DNA of 64,000 nt, from positions 10,666,701 to 10,730,700 of the forward strand of contig OZ038450.1 in NCBI GenBank assembly GCA_964036195.1, given 5' to 3'. Numbering within the stretch: position 1 is the stretch's first letter; each line of letters begins with the position of its first letter. A model generated the notes under the pieces. The model worked only from the letters and a program-made list of their open reading frames with translations, did not search any database and had not been told where the DNA came from. Source of the DNA: Sphaerolaimus hirsutus. Taxonomy: Eukaryota > Nematoda > Chromadorea > Monhysterida > Sphaerolaimidae. Both the position numbers and the translations under genes were made by a program. This document shows, piece after piece, positions 1 to 10,671 of the stretch.

Positions 1-28
1 AACACAAAAGACAGCAACCACCACTAAC

Positions 29-3007
29 CCAACGATCGGGTCAAATTGAGCACGCCCTGCACACGAAGCTCGCCGCCAATGGTCATGAGCACGCCGCCAG
101 CGCGCTCCACCCTCTCATGTTCGTCCGGGTCGTGCGGCGAGTGCGCCTTGGTCAACGTGCGCGCCATGGACCGGCCCACCAGGACGCAGTGCGAATCGCC
201 CGCCCACGCGACCGACACGCTGCCCGGCCGCAGGATGCTCACCACCGCCGTGCAGCCCGAGCGGAGCTTCTGTGAGAGCATTTACACGAGGTGAAAATGA
301 ATGATAAGACTGACTGTGACGCGGTGGGTCTCGCTAATTAAATACTAATATTGAAAAGTAATCATTTTTGAAATAAAATGACCAAAACTTTTGATTGCTC
401 TATGCCAAGGTTTGACAAGTGATTCATGGAGCGCTTGACGATAACGCCATAGTTTTGCAGAATACAGAGTTAACCATAACTGAAATTTTTTACGACTGTA
501 GCAAATAAATTCTGTCTTAAATCTAATTACGTCTTAAAAACCGACACTGCAATCAGTGCACAAAAACCCGCGGGCAATTACCTGCTTCATACACTTGTGG
601 ACAATGTCCTTGTCCACGGTCTCGAAGCACTGCGTGAGGGCGGCCAGTGGATCGGATTCCAGCTGAGCGGTCAAGCTCAGGCACTGCGCGAAGTGCGTCG
701 CGGCGTAGTTGGCCACTTCCACGCCGCCGTGCCCGTCGAATACGGCGAACACGCCGCAATCCGTCTTCTGAGTGTGGCGAGATATTACGACTAAATACAT
801 TTTGAAGATCACTTTTTGGCTGCCTGCCAACAAGTTTCAAAATAATCCGAAACATAAGCGCAGCTGGAATGAGTGCACTTATACACTACAGCTAGAGCGA
901 CGCTTTCAAGTGGCTTGGGTCTTTTTTTTGCCACACTGATTTTCGCCGCCTGCGTATCACAACAGACGCGTGCCGCGCACAAGAAAAAACTCAGTCCCCC
1001 AACGCCTGCTTTTATTCTGGGTATTCCGGTTCAAAGTTGGGCTGTCGGCACAGTCCTTTCATTGTTTCCGCTGTCATTTCAGCACAAATAATCCGCTCAT
1101 GTGATCAATCTTGCTTGAACGTATTAAATAAAAAAATTACGCAATGTCTACACACCACACGCTGCACGGAATTGATCTAATCAAATGTCGATTATCAGAT
1201 GGATTTGGGGATAAGCAGCTTTTCCGGAATGGGGGGGGGCGAGTTGAAAGGGGTGGAATAGAGCAAAAACATTGTTCATATCATTTATCATGTATTTTTC
1301 TGTATTTCACGTAAAAAAAATTATCACCGTTTCTCAGGTAGAATTGCGCTGGATTATTTCACTACTGCGCGGCACATCTTTTCATGTATGTAAATTGTTA
1401 TAATACCTCGCATTCACTTCACACAGTGCCTTTATGGTAACATTCACTTTTATGTATTTGCGGTAAGAATTTACCAGTTAAAAACGTGTGCTGCGCAGTA
1501 GACAAAAGTACCTATTTGTGTGCATGGCGCATTTGCTCGGCAGCTTTAATTGATGTAGTGTTACGAAAAGTACATAATTGATGTACTTAAATGCGGGTGG
1601 TATTTGTTAGTGTAATTAAATGCGGGTAATTAAGTGTGGGGTAATAGTGTTATTTGTAAATATTTTTCAATAATTGTACTTGACATTTGTACTTAGCACT
1701 TATTGCACTTATCACTTCACATAGCACTTAGTACCAACCCTCCATAACCCATCTGAATAGTGAACCAAAAACTATACATTTTTCCATCATAATATATTGT
1801 TTTTACTATGGCATAATTGATTACGAAATTTACCACAAAATTTTATTCATTGAATGATGGTATGACGCCACTATATTATATGAAAGTTGAAATGAATGCA
1901 TCAATGCGACACATGAAAACAATGCGGCATAAACACATGTTGACAATACATGGGTGCCCTTTGGTGTGTGCCGCTCTGACCCCCAAAATGCAAATGTCAA
2001 TTCTGACATCATAAACCATTCCAAGCCAAATTACGGTCAGGACACAACAAATAAAAAGTGCCCAAGCCATGTGCGGGGCTTGGGTTATGCTGTAGTGTAT
2101 AAGTCACCGCTACGCGCACCTGACAAGAACAAACCACATGCGGGTAGATATCAGCTAGCTGAGGAATAGCAACGTGTCTATCCTCCATCGTGCGCCGGCC
2201 ATTCTTCTGCGACGCGACAGAGTGCGGCCAAATTCTCCCAATAGCCTGCAGCCGTCGCTGCACCGCGGCACAAATGTCACGACGCTCCGCCGCGGCGTCA
2301 TCTTGAACTAGCGAGGCGACAAATCGTCGAAAGTTTCTGATTACGTTCTTGCAGAAGAAAGCCCCGTCCAGCTCGTTGTAGCGGTTGGCGGTGTCGGACA
2401 CCTTGGGTATCACGTCGTTCGACGAGGCGGCGACGAAACGTCGCGCCAACTCGCACGACAGCAGCGGCGGCAGGTCACTGCATACAACAGTATACATGGG
2501 TTGTGACCACTGGGCAGTTTCAAGCCATGCAAAATGTAAAGTCAATGTCATGACTAAGGTCAATCAAAACAAAAAAAGATTTCATCATTGAAATTTGGAC
2601 ACTTTGCATGGCAATTGACAAATTTGCAAGACATTTGAAACTTGACGAGGCACGGGACTCCCATGTCAGAAAAGATTGGTAAAAAACAATAAGCAGCCCA
2701 GCTGCACGGCATCGAATCGATGTGCGAAATATAAATTCGCACCTTTCGGGCAGTGAAGTTTTAGAAATCACGGCCTAACCCTAATCGTCAGAACTTCATC
2801 GCAGAGTAGAAAAACCCACCTATAAGTAGCGTAAGTGACACAAAGTGCATGAGCCTCAGCGGCCGCCTCGTGCCACGCGAGCACGTTCACCTGCGGCCGG
2901 AAAGGCAACTGCACGTCGGCCGCGTAAGTGTCTGCTTCAGCTAGAGGCTGTATCAGCGAAGTCAAACGCTGTTCGGTCCATTCCTGCTGCGTGTCACCGT
3001 CTCCCAT
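29..3007 (-). CDS. PPM1F: PP2C-family Ser/Thr phosphatase, PPM1E/F (POPX)-like, C-terminus beyond window
   Basis: Exons on the minus strand: 2820-3007, 2120-2477, 582-767 and 29-269. All join in frame at AG/GT sites, and the last donor (GTTAGT) points off the left edge. This is a metal-dependent PP2C phosphatase. Visible motifs are RRTMEDRH (metal-binding Glu/Asp, residues ~158-164), VFDGHGG (~191-197), SGCTAVV, VAWAGDS and the GVLNLTRSLG loop. The ~150-residue N-terminal region before MEDRH resembles PPM1E/PPM1F, which dephosphorylate PAK and CaM kinases; that role is known of the family and inferred here. I chose the ATG at 3007 as first in frame; an acceptor-like TGCAG just upstream means an extra 5' exon is possible. 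Intron 1 carries a decayed palindromic introner-like sequence. The last ~100 catalytic residues are missing only because the window ends. Confidence 0.94.
2520..2690. mobile_element. Decayed copy of the palindromic introner family, PP2C gene intron 1
   Basis: Left part holds CATGCAAAATGTAAAGTCA. Right part holds ACTTTGCATGGCAATTGACA and a GGGACTCCCA end. These match the arms of the intact elements at 6.4 and 23.7 kb but are heavily mutated, and the splice sites of this 342-bp intron are no longer at the element ends. Confidence 0.5.
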
Positions 3008-4273
3008 GCTCTGCACGGGTCGACAAAGGGTGAAAAAATGTTCGAAACAAGTGGATGGGAGAAATACGGTGTGGTGCGTAAAGCCTTGTAAATCTTGCCT
3101 CTTCCTTGCCTTGTAAAACCTATAAAAACAACTACCAGAAAAACGTTTTCTGTACTCGAGTACTTGCAAAAAGTATATGTAAAAGCGAGTACAGGAATTT
3201 TTTTCGGAGGAGACGTAAACGTATTTACTCTATACTAGAGTATACGTATTTATCGAGTAAAAGTAAATCCGTTTTATCAGTATGGTTTTTAAATCACTAA
3301 TTATGAACTTGTTAAAAGTAAAATCGATCTGCGAATTTCACGAAAATTTATGCTTCAGGTATAAGTGTTGGGTATCGATTCCGGTTCGGGTAGTAGGTAT
3401 AAGGTTGCAGTTCCAAAACGTGCTCGGGTATTCGGTTCGTTCTGGGTTCCCAACACTAACCTCAGCTGTTGACAAGTTTCAATACGTCGAAAATTCCTAA
3501 CGCAATGTTTACAAGAAACAAAACCGAGACTAGTAATCGAAAAAGTCACTTGACAGAGAGCGAAATCAACACTAAGTAAGTCAGGTTGGACAGGAGTTCT
3601 CACAAACGATACACACCGCTCAAATGACAGCTCACAGTCACACAGAAAATACAAACACAACTGAATGTTTATTGAAAAAGCGTGAGAAAAGCTAACAAAT
3701 GTGACGAAGTGAAGTGTGGCGAATCGTCGAAGAAGATATTCGGAAAATCAAATGAGAAAAGCACTCTATATAACAACTATAAAGAAATCGACAGCAAACA
3801 TAAACCATATTAAAATGGTGCCCGCTAGGGCTTGAACTCGAGTCGACTCGTGACCAAAAATAGGTGTCACTCGACCCAAGTCGAGCAGACTGGTTGTGAC
3901 TAGAGTTTCGAGCTTTTGCCCGACTCGACTAGAATTTTTGGCAAATTTCGAGTCTTCTTCATGACAATACAGAAAAATGCCCGTTTTTTAAAACGAAGTT
4001 TCTTTCCCTCCTTTGCATCAAATTGGCTCTAATAATGAATCGTTTTGAATGTTGGAAGTTATTTTGAAATGTGGCTGGTTCTATTTTCGCAACTTTATTT
4101 GTGGGCCTTTTGATATTCAACTGAACAGCTGGGATTTAGAAGTGAAAAATTGGTGAAGAAACCAGCATCAAAAATTTCCGCAAGGCCAAATTGTTGCCAA
4201 AAAATTATGGGGGCTGTCTGTGACCAGATCTCGAATTTAAAAAAGGTCGAGCTTCGAGCCATAGCGCCCACTT
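3008..4273. other. Intergenic gap between the PP2C gene and GLTP
   Basis: No coding signal seen. It holds a fragment of the GTACTCGAGTAC / AAACGTATTTAC repeat (about 3130-3275; relatives at 20.5, 21.2 and 47.1 kb). A low-copy repeat-like stretch (about 3820-4270) starts with GGGCTTGAACTCGAGTCGAC and contains several CTCGAGT/ACTCGAC units. The GLTP polyadenylation signal also falls here. Confidence 0.6.
4094..4099 (-). promoter_or_regulatory. Candidate poly(A) signal of GLTP
   Basis: AATAAA on the minus strand, about 175 nt past the GLTP stop codon. It is the first canonical hexamer downstream. Confidence 0.5.
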
Positions 4274-5594
4274 TCAAAGGACCAAACCAATACTATCTAG
4301 TATAGCCGTAAGTGTGTCATGACATTGCCTGAAATTCACCATGTAAGATTCTGTATCACAGCGAGCTTTTTTATATAGTGTCGAAGAAAGATCGTCCGAG
4401 GCGCACACGGCGCGCATCATACCCGCGTAACTGGGCGACGCCAAGAGCACCATCTGCGCACAAGACAGTTAGCAGCAGTTGCAAAAACATATTTACTGTG
4501 ACTAAAAAAGTGTGTGTACTCTGACACCGAGTAAATAAGTTTGTTTCATTTCAAAAAGATATTGGCAGCCTTTAATATCTGAGTTCAGAAAACGTATTTT
4601 TCCATGCCGTTTTCACTATATTTAGAACTGAATTATAAATAGGAAATAAAGTTGTGCCGCCGTGTGTTTTGCCTATTCGATAATGTCGAAATACATCAAA
4701 CCCTTTGTTAGCATAAAATGTTTACAATTTCCAGGTTCTCCTTCAAAAAGTTCATTCTACCAGCTTTTCCAATCAGAGTAATTTTGATGTTTTACACATT
4801 TCTGGTTAGCAAAATGCCGTAGTGATAGAAGACACAGAAAAACTGTAAAATATATGGCTACATCACTGAATGTAAATACATATAAATGTCAGACGCACCT
4901 TGAACAACTGTCTGGCAATGAATCCATGGTGCTTTGCCAACGACGCCTGGTAAGCATCCTGAATCATTTGACTCATATCGATATCTTTTGACTCATGGCT
5001 CTTGGCAATCATCTCGTCCAAAAGACACCGCACAAACAACAGCGCACTGGAAACAAATTTGACATTGTTTTTTTGCACCGCCACCATTGTAAACATGACA
5101 TTTTAAAGTCAAAAACGCACCGACCGAGCCACAAAATGGCAAGCATGTTATCATTTAGTGATGACTCATCAGCGCAGCCCTGAGCGTCTGGGGGCATTTC
5201 CTTTTCCACAAAAGCCTTCAACGTTGTGGGAGGAAGGGTGGCGTCGGCGACGCGCTTGCGGATGCGCTCCACGTTGCCGGACACGTCGCAGCGCACGGGC
5301 ATGAACGCAGTGCCGAGTAAGGCTGACAAATTAAGAGTGATATGTTTACTCTGTAAAATGTCATCGTCATGTAAAGTGTGAAAAGATGTGTAAAATACCC
5401 TGCAAAATGGCCATTGCCATTTTACAGAGAATTTTTACATGCCTTTGCGTAAAAACTTGCAAAGACTAACCTATAAAGTGAACGACGCCATCGCAACCAA
5501 CTAGAAATTGCTCAATCGGCACATCATCGCGTTGTGATTCGGGAAACTGCACGCAGGGCTTGCCGAAATATGTGACCGGTTCTTTTGTCGCCAT
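4274..5594 (-). CDS. GLTP: Glycolipid transfer protein (GLTP fold), 217 aa
   Basis: Four exons: 5471-5594, 5121-5322, 4899-5046 and 4274-4453. They join in phase to 217 codons plus stop, against 209 aa in human GLTP. The family carries glycosphingolipids between membranes in the cytosol. The lipid-headgroup site is recognisable: D54 and N58 in DVSGNVER (human D48/N52; the following Lys is Arg here), W in LWLGRAL (human W96), and H in AKHHGFIARQLF (human H140). The conserved KxxxEKEM stretch appears as AFVEKEMPPD. The end VNFRQCHDTLTAIL matches the family C-terminus. The ATG at 5594 is the first in frame. The gene is head to head with SETD3, so the 531-bp gap is probably a shared promoter. CPTP or a FAPP2 C-terminus are less likely because no PH domain precedes it. 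Confidence 0.95.
5323..5470 (-). mobile_element. GLTP intron 1: decayed introner, whole intron ~148 bp
   Basis: This intron is the same size as the intact element-introns (139-140 bp). It still holds the central hairpin (TGTAAAATGGCA..TGCCATTTTGCAGGG on the minus strand) and a TGACATTTTACAGAGT arm. Terminal repeats have diverged to GTTAGT..TTGTCAG. I infer an old introner. Confidence 0.6.
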
Positions 5595-6125
5595 TGGCCG
5601 TCAACAATTAAGTTGTAGTAACTGTGCGATGGGGTTATCATTAGGAATCTAAATGAAATTCGAGCGAAAAAATCAAAGTGTCGGGCCGCGGTACACGCGA
5701 AAGAAGTGCCAAAATAATAGGACGGAAAAGTGGGGAGGGTTTTTCTTTTTTTAATTTCGCATTACCATACGACGATTACAACTTACTAGCTGAAAAAAAC
5801 TCATTTTTTTCCGATTTTTCCGTCATCATTCCTTTCAACTCATCACAGGAAATTATCGCAAGTGTAAATGTATGCGTATTGTTGTTTTGTAAAATATCTG
5901 CGTGTATAAAAAGTTTCAATCTTGTTATAATTTGTATATCAATACGATTTCATAGAGAAGTGCTAAACCCCGCTTTTCGCCGCCTTGATTATCAGGATCA
6001 AACGGCCGAAAAACTTCTCCAAAGATGAGCGGGCCAGAATCGATAAAATAATCAAAGGGTGAGTGCCGATCGATGAACACAAAACTTCACTTTGATGTAA
6101 AAAAAGCACTCCTCCCAGACAGAAC
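5595..6125. promoter_or_regulatory. Divergent promoter region between GLTP and SETD3
   Basis: A 531-bp gap between two start codons on opposite strands. No further gene is seen. It is AT-rich with no clear TATA box placed for either gene, consistent with a shared TATA-less promoter (inference). Confidence 0.4.
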
Positions 6126-9100
6126 ATGGCGCCATCAAAGCGCCAGAGCGAGCGCGCGGGCGCCGCGGCGACGCTGCTGGAACTGTCGGCGCAGTTGTGG
6201 GACGACGTGTGCTGCAAGCCGACGCCGGCCGCGCTCGGCGACGTGCTGCGCGACGACCTCCACATCAGGGAGATACTGGACAAGATGCGCGCACTGCAGC
6301 CGAACGCGACGCATAGCCAAGCGCCGCGGGCGGAGGCCGTTTCTGCGCTGCTCGCCTGGTGCCAATCCCAGACCCTGTCAAATGTAAAATGTCATGCAAA
6401 GTGTAAAAAATCGGTTGCCATTTTGCAGGGCATTTTCCATGACTTTTGACACTTTGCATGACAATTGACATTTTACATGGTCTGGGACTGCCCCCAGGGC
6501 GACAGTGATGGGCATCAGTTGGGACGGCCTGCGATTGCAGCAAGTGCCCGATGTCGATGGACAGTACGGACTGTTTGTCGATGCGCCGCTGCAAGCCGGT
6601 CAGCTGGTTGTCACCGTGCCGCGCAAAGCCATGATGACGTGGGACGATGTGCGTCTCGCCGACTATATGAAGCAGGTGGGGTCTTTTTGGGCCTTGATTG
6701 AATTTTGTTTTTCAAATTTCCCCCCTAACGGTATACGGTAACTGTAAAAATAAAATGCCGGAAACGGTTATTTGCCCAAAAAATGCAAAAATTATCAGAA
6801 TTGAAGTGAAGCCTACATGCGGGTTTGCCCTTCTAATATCTGCTTAGATATTCAAGATTATCCAAGTCACCTTTACCAGTGAAATGAATACCGTATTACC
6901 TCGAATTACCCCCCTCCCTTGAATTAAACCCCCCTCGAAATACCCCCCTAAATTTCGGCTGAGGAAATAATAAACCCCCCCTCGAAATACCCCCCTAAAA
7001 TTGAGTGTAACGTGAACGTACATGACAAATACCGCAGTTTGTGATCTGTATACTCCAGTTAGTTTACACCCTGCACGCGTTTTTCCCGCTGGAAGCGTGC
7101 CAACGATTGTTTTCATAAAATTTTCATAAAAAGTTTAAAAAAGTTTTCGTTGCTACAACGCTAAACGTTAACTTATTCACAACAGTGAATTTTATCATCT
7201 TTTATACAAAAATCGCATGCTTATCATGATTGGCACGCTTCCAACGCGAGACATAAATCAGTGCGAGGGCAGAGTATCAAGTCCGCCGAGTATACAATGC
7301 AGAACACACGTTAAAACTGATGATTAAGTGACGTTAGGGAAGGGTTTTTGTGTATATACAGTTATATATGTCTATAAACACATAAACCCCTGTTTACCTC
7401 GATCCGATGGTTGTGAATTTTTTAAAACGTTTCATTCACGCCCCCCTGTCAAGTTTTCGGGAAAATTGACCCGACTCGAAAAATAGCCCAAAGAGTTGTC
7501 TACATGATGTGCGGATCGCCCCCCAATATAACGCCGCGTGGCCCGCTTACACGGCCCACGCAGCGCTATATTGGGGGGCGATCCGTACATTAAGTAGACA
7601 ACTCTTTGGGCAATTTTTTGAGTCGGGTCAATTTTCCCGAAAACTTTACAGGGGGGCGTGAACGAAACATTTTTAAAATATTCACAACCATCTGGATTGA
7701 GGTAAACAGGGGTTTATACATCTATGTCATTGTTCAATTTTTCTACGTCGGCGTATGGGGAATTTCCGAAAATTTCTGGCGAAATAATAGACCCCCCCTC
7801 GAATAACCCCCCTCGAATTGTCCCCCCCCTCAAATTTTGCTGGCGAAATAATAAACCCCCTGGGGGTATTTCGAGGTAATACGGTACATATTCTCAAGTC
7901 ATTAATCTAAAATCCCATGAAGTGTACCAAAGAAGTGAGGACTGTATCACGCGCAGGCCATGGAAAATGACCCGATGCTAGTGCAAATGGAAAACGTGGC
8001 GCTGGCGTTATTTCTCCTCTGCGAGCGGCAGCGCGGCGGCGCGTCGCCGTGGGCAGCCTACATCAGCAGTCTCCCTTCATCACACGACACGCCGCTGTAC
8101 CTGTCGCACGATGCGGTCAAACGGGTCGCGTCCGCGTCGCCCACCCTGGTGCCTCTCCCAGACCCTGTAAAATGTCAAATGTCATTCGAGGTGTCAAAAG
8201 TCATGTAAAATGCCCGGTAAAATGGCAAACGTACGTTTGCCATTTTACCGGGAATTTTACATGACTTTTGACACCTCGCAGGACATTTGAAATTTTACAG
8301 GGCATTTACAGGGTCTGGGACTGCCCCCTGGCCGAGAACGTGCTGCGCATGTTCCGCAGCGTGGCCAGGCAGTTCGTGTACTTCCACGCGATGCTCGGCG
8401 TCGGCGGCAGGGACAACAGCGCCAGGCGCAACTGGCTGCGCGACTCGCCGCTCACGCTGACTAATTTCACGTTCGACCAGTACTTGTGGGCAGTGGCGAC
8501 CGTGAGCAGTCGGATCAACTTGGTGCCCAGTGACTCGATTAAAAATGGCGAAAAGCCGGCCATGGTTGGTTGAAAGTGTATGGTAGCCGTGGTGATGTTG
8601 GTGTAATTGTCTAAGAAAATGGTCATGGCGTTCGGTGCATTTTTGTTGGAATTTTCCTCTTAGGCGCTCAACACGGTAGTTGACATTCGACTGTCAACTG
8701 GTTGATGTCAACTCATATTTTAGTTCACGTGTCACAGAGCGATCTTCAATTGCACATGTTCTAGATTTATTGTTCGTCGTTGCAGCACCGGCAATTGAAG
8801 ATCGCTCTGTGACACGTGAACTAAATATGAGTTGACATCAACCAGTTGACATTCGCCTCAAATAACGTGGCAATGTTTGTATTGTAGAGTTTTATGAGTT
8901 GTCTCCAAAGTTACCACCATCATCCCAAAAGATTATCAAACATTATCCCATGGCACATTCGTTTTCTGATATCATGCTCATATTTTCTCACTTTTTTTCA
9001 AAACCTAATAAATTGCTACCAAAAATTCTGCCATTTGATTTCATATCCTATCGGCATAAAGACTTTTTATCTTTTCCCATCGCATTACATTGGGTGCATA

Positions 9101-9865
9101 GGTCACGTTTTTCCCATCAAACTATGGTGGCATGTGCTGGACGCTTTCGGTCCGACCACAAACTTAACTAAAGCGTTTTTATTTCACGGACTTCATTGTC
9201 GGATAAAATGTCACATAATGTCCGCACAGATTTAACCAATCAATGGTACCCCCCTCCCTACACAGGTGCCGGCACTCATTCCACTGGTGGACATGGCCAA
9301 CCACAGCTGGCAGTCGCGCAGCATGCTCGAGCTGGAGCCAACTTCCGGCGCCGCCGAACTACGCGCCGGGCGCGCTTACACGGGCGGCGAGCAGCTGTTC
9401 ATCTACTACGGCGAGCGCAGCGCGCACGAGTTTCTGCTGCACAACGGCTTCTTGCCGCCCGGCGCGCCGCTGCACCTGCCCGTCAGGCTCGGCCTGTCCA
9501 AGGGCGACAAGCAATACGAGAAGCGAGTGCAGTACTTGGCCGCGCTCGATCTGCGTCCGCACGAGATGTTTCTGCTCTCTGCGGATTGCGACCCCGTTGT
9601 TCCGCAGAAAATGTGGCACTTTGCCAAAGTTTTTGTGGCGCCCGTGCTAGAGAATAAATTAGAACTTAATGATAAGGATAACGAGAGAAAGTCGTGGCAG
9701 TATTTGAAAACGAGGTTTTCACTTATGAGAATTCCCTATAAGAAAGTATTCGATGATCCTGACTTGTTGCGAGATACCCCTATTTTGTCTTTGCTCGGCA
9801 TTGAAGAGAAGTTATTGGCGCAAGCTGAAGCTTTTTGTGATGTTATGGCAGGTGCGCCCGCATAG
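6126..9865 (+). CDS. SETD3: SETD3-like SET-domain protein-histidine N-methyltransferase, 476 aa
   Basis: Five exons: 6126-6358, 6498-6675, 7957-8148, 8337-8564 and 9266-9865, giving 476 aa (human 594; the human tail is low-complexity). SETD3 methylates actin His73 in the cytosol. The order follows the family: N-terminal helical part, FVDAPLQAGQLVVTVPRKAM (GxG-like SET start), ALALFLLCERQRGG, TFDQYLWAVATVSSR, then IPLVDMANHSW (NH at 289-290) and FIYYGERSAHEF (catalytic-type Tyr ~325), then the Rubisco-LSMT-type substrate-binding region. Introns 1 (139 bp) and 3 (188 bp) are essentially complete palindromic introners. Intron 2 carries a large TACCGTATT element with a nested palindrome, and intron 4 a GTTGACAT palindrome. 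Alignment to the human exon 3-4 junction (STQAIHDVFSQYKN) supports the unusual intron-3 acceptor after GCCGAG. Confidence 0.96.
6359..6497 (+). mobile_element. Introner element = SETD3 intron 1 (139 bp, intact)
   Basis: The whole intron is a near-perfect palindrome. It starts GTGCCAATCCCAGACCCTG and ends TGGTCTGGGACTGCCCCCAG. Arms carry AAATGTCATGCAAAGTGT and its complement, with a short loop at TCGGTTGCC. The phase-2 splice TG|G restores the tryptophan of the SETD3 LMKWA motif (here LLAWA), fixing the boundaries exactly. Flanks are CTG on the left and CAG as the last three bases. Confidence 0.93.
6889..7886. mobile_element. TACCGTATT-family C/G-rich element with nested palindrome (SETD3 intron 2)
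   Basis: Ends are TACCGTATTACCTCGAATTA and its inverted partner GGTATTTCGAGGTAATACGGTA. Runs of CCCCCC/GGGGGG lie just inside both ends. A second, unrelated foldback sits inside. Relatives with the same ends recur at about 15.5, 17.3, 19.5, 25.2, 36.7, 45.0, 46.5 and 53.8 kb. Confidence 0.8.
7384..7720. repeat. Near-perfect long inverted repeat, arms ~160 bp
   Basis: The left arm begins ATAAACCCCTGTTTACCTC and the right arm ends GAGGTAAACAGGGGTTTAT. The inner arms share TAGACAACTCTTTGGGC and CGATCCG..CCCCCCAATATA. The centre is near 7552. This foldback transposon is nested in the larger element of SETD3 intron 2. Confidence 0.85.
8149..8336 (+). mobile_element. Introner element = SETD3 intron 3 (188 bp; displaced acceptor)
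   Basis: Starts GTGCCTCTCCCAGACCCTG and runs through a ~180-bp palindrome to GGGTCTGGGACTGCCCC. The next three bases are CTG, not CAG, repeating the CTG that ends the upstream exon, so no AG lies at the element edge. The first AG is 8 nt further (GCCGAG|AAC). Using it keeps phase 0 and the exact length of the SETD3 alignment. Confidence 0.9.
8695..8848. repeat. Foldback MITE with GTTGACATCAACCAGTTG ends (SETD3 intron 4)
   Basis: The left arm CAACTGGTTGATGTCAACTC..GCGATCTTCAATTGC is mirrored by the right arm GCAATTGAAGATCGC..GAGTTGACATCAACCAGTTG, ~58 bp each. The left arm of a second copy begins at 63.9 kb in the semaphorin gene. Confidence 0.85.
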
Positions 9866-10236
9866 TTGATTATTGTTATCACATCTAGTCAGATATTTTC
9901 ACTCACGCTGGTCATGCCTTTCAACTACTGCTTGGGCTACTACTGCTGCAAAAACCTGGCGGCACTGATGGCAGTCCCAATGATAAATATTATATTTCTG
10001 CAGAAGTAGCTCAAGCACGCCTTAATTTATCCCATAGTTAATAATAGATTTATCCTTTTTATCCACAACTGGCAGTATAGTACTTACATTGTTGCAGTAC
10101 ATTTTTCACTGCTCTTGTTTTGCGATCAAAGGTGCTCGATTTCTTTGAGTTATGCCACTGGCAACTTTATTTGTACCATGAAAATATTCCAACTGCCAAT
10201 TGCACAATTAACGGAAATCCGGTATTCATTGGCCAT

Positions 10237-10460
10237 ACACACACTAGTTTTCACCGTGAAGTCTGTGAAAACTGAAATGGCGACATGGCGACATTCAGCC
10301 TACTCGTATTGTGTGTTTTAGATTTCAAATTTCCAAATTTGAACTTTCATTAATTTAAATTCACATTAAAATTTTATAAAATCATTCAACCGTGTTGATT
10401 GATCTGCATTTGGAAAAAAATTAATTTTCCCACGAAGTTACGGTGAAAACTAGTGTGTGT
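10237..10460. mobile_element. MITE with CACACTAGTTTTCACCGTGA ends
   Basis: Terminal inverted repeats CACACTAGTTTTCACCGTGA and TACGGTGAAAACTAGTGTG, with an AT-rich interior. A sister copy lies at about 13155-13388 in GUF1 intron 7, in the opposite orientation. Confidence 0.75.
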
Positions 10461-10474
10461 GGCACATTGTGCCT

Positions 10475-10671
10475 GCGCACATTAGTTTTCACACGAAATT
10501 TCGAACACAAATTAGCTTAGAACGCATTTGAGTTTTCTACAATGAGGTGCCCGTCAACTTGCCCGTCAACTACAGTTGACGGAGATTAAAAATGACTCAT
10601 TGTGGAAAACTCAAACACGTTCAAAGCTGATTTATGAGTTTTCCAAATTACGTGTGAAAACTAGTGTGCGC
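10475..10671. mobile_element. Second CACTAGTTTTCAC-type MITE with internal palindrome
   Basis: Ends are GCGCACATTAGTTTTCACACG and CGTGTGAAAACTAGTGTGCGC. An internal hairpin is built on GAGTTTTCYACAATGAG and its complement around GCCCGTCAACTTG. Confidence 0.7.

Noticed and set aside
3830-3870. tRNA-like 3' end (GTTCAAGCCC..GCGGGCACCA on the minus strand) suggesting a tRNA or tRNA-derived SINE
   Set aside because: A B-box-like motif is present, but I could not find a properly spaced A box or a cloverleaf, and the region is full of CTCGAGT repeats. Left as an unclassified repeat.
9196-9657. Long alternative frames across the last SETD3 exon and other GC-rich exons
   Set aside because: They are shadows of the real frame; the SETD3 frame has clear family motifs and the shadows are Arg/Ala-rich without homology.
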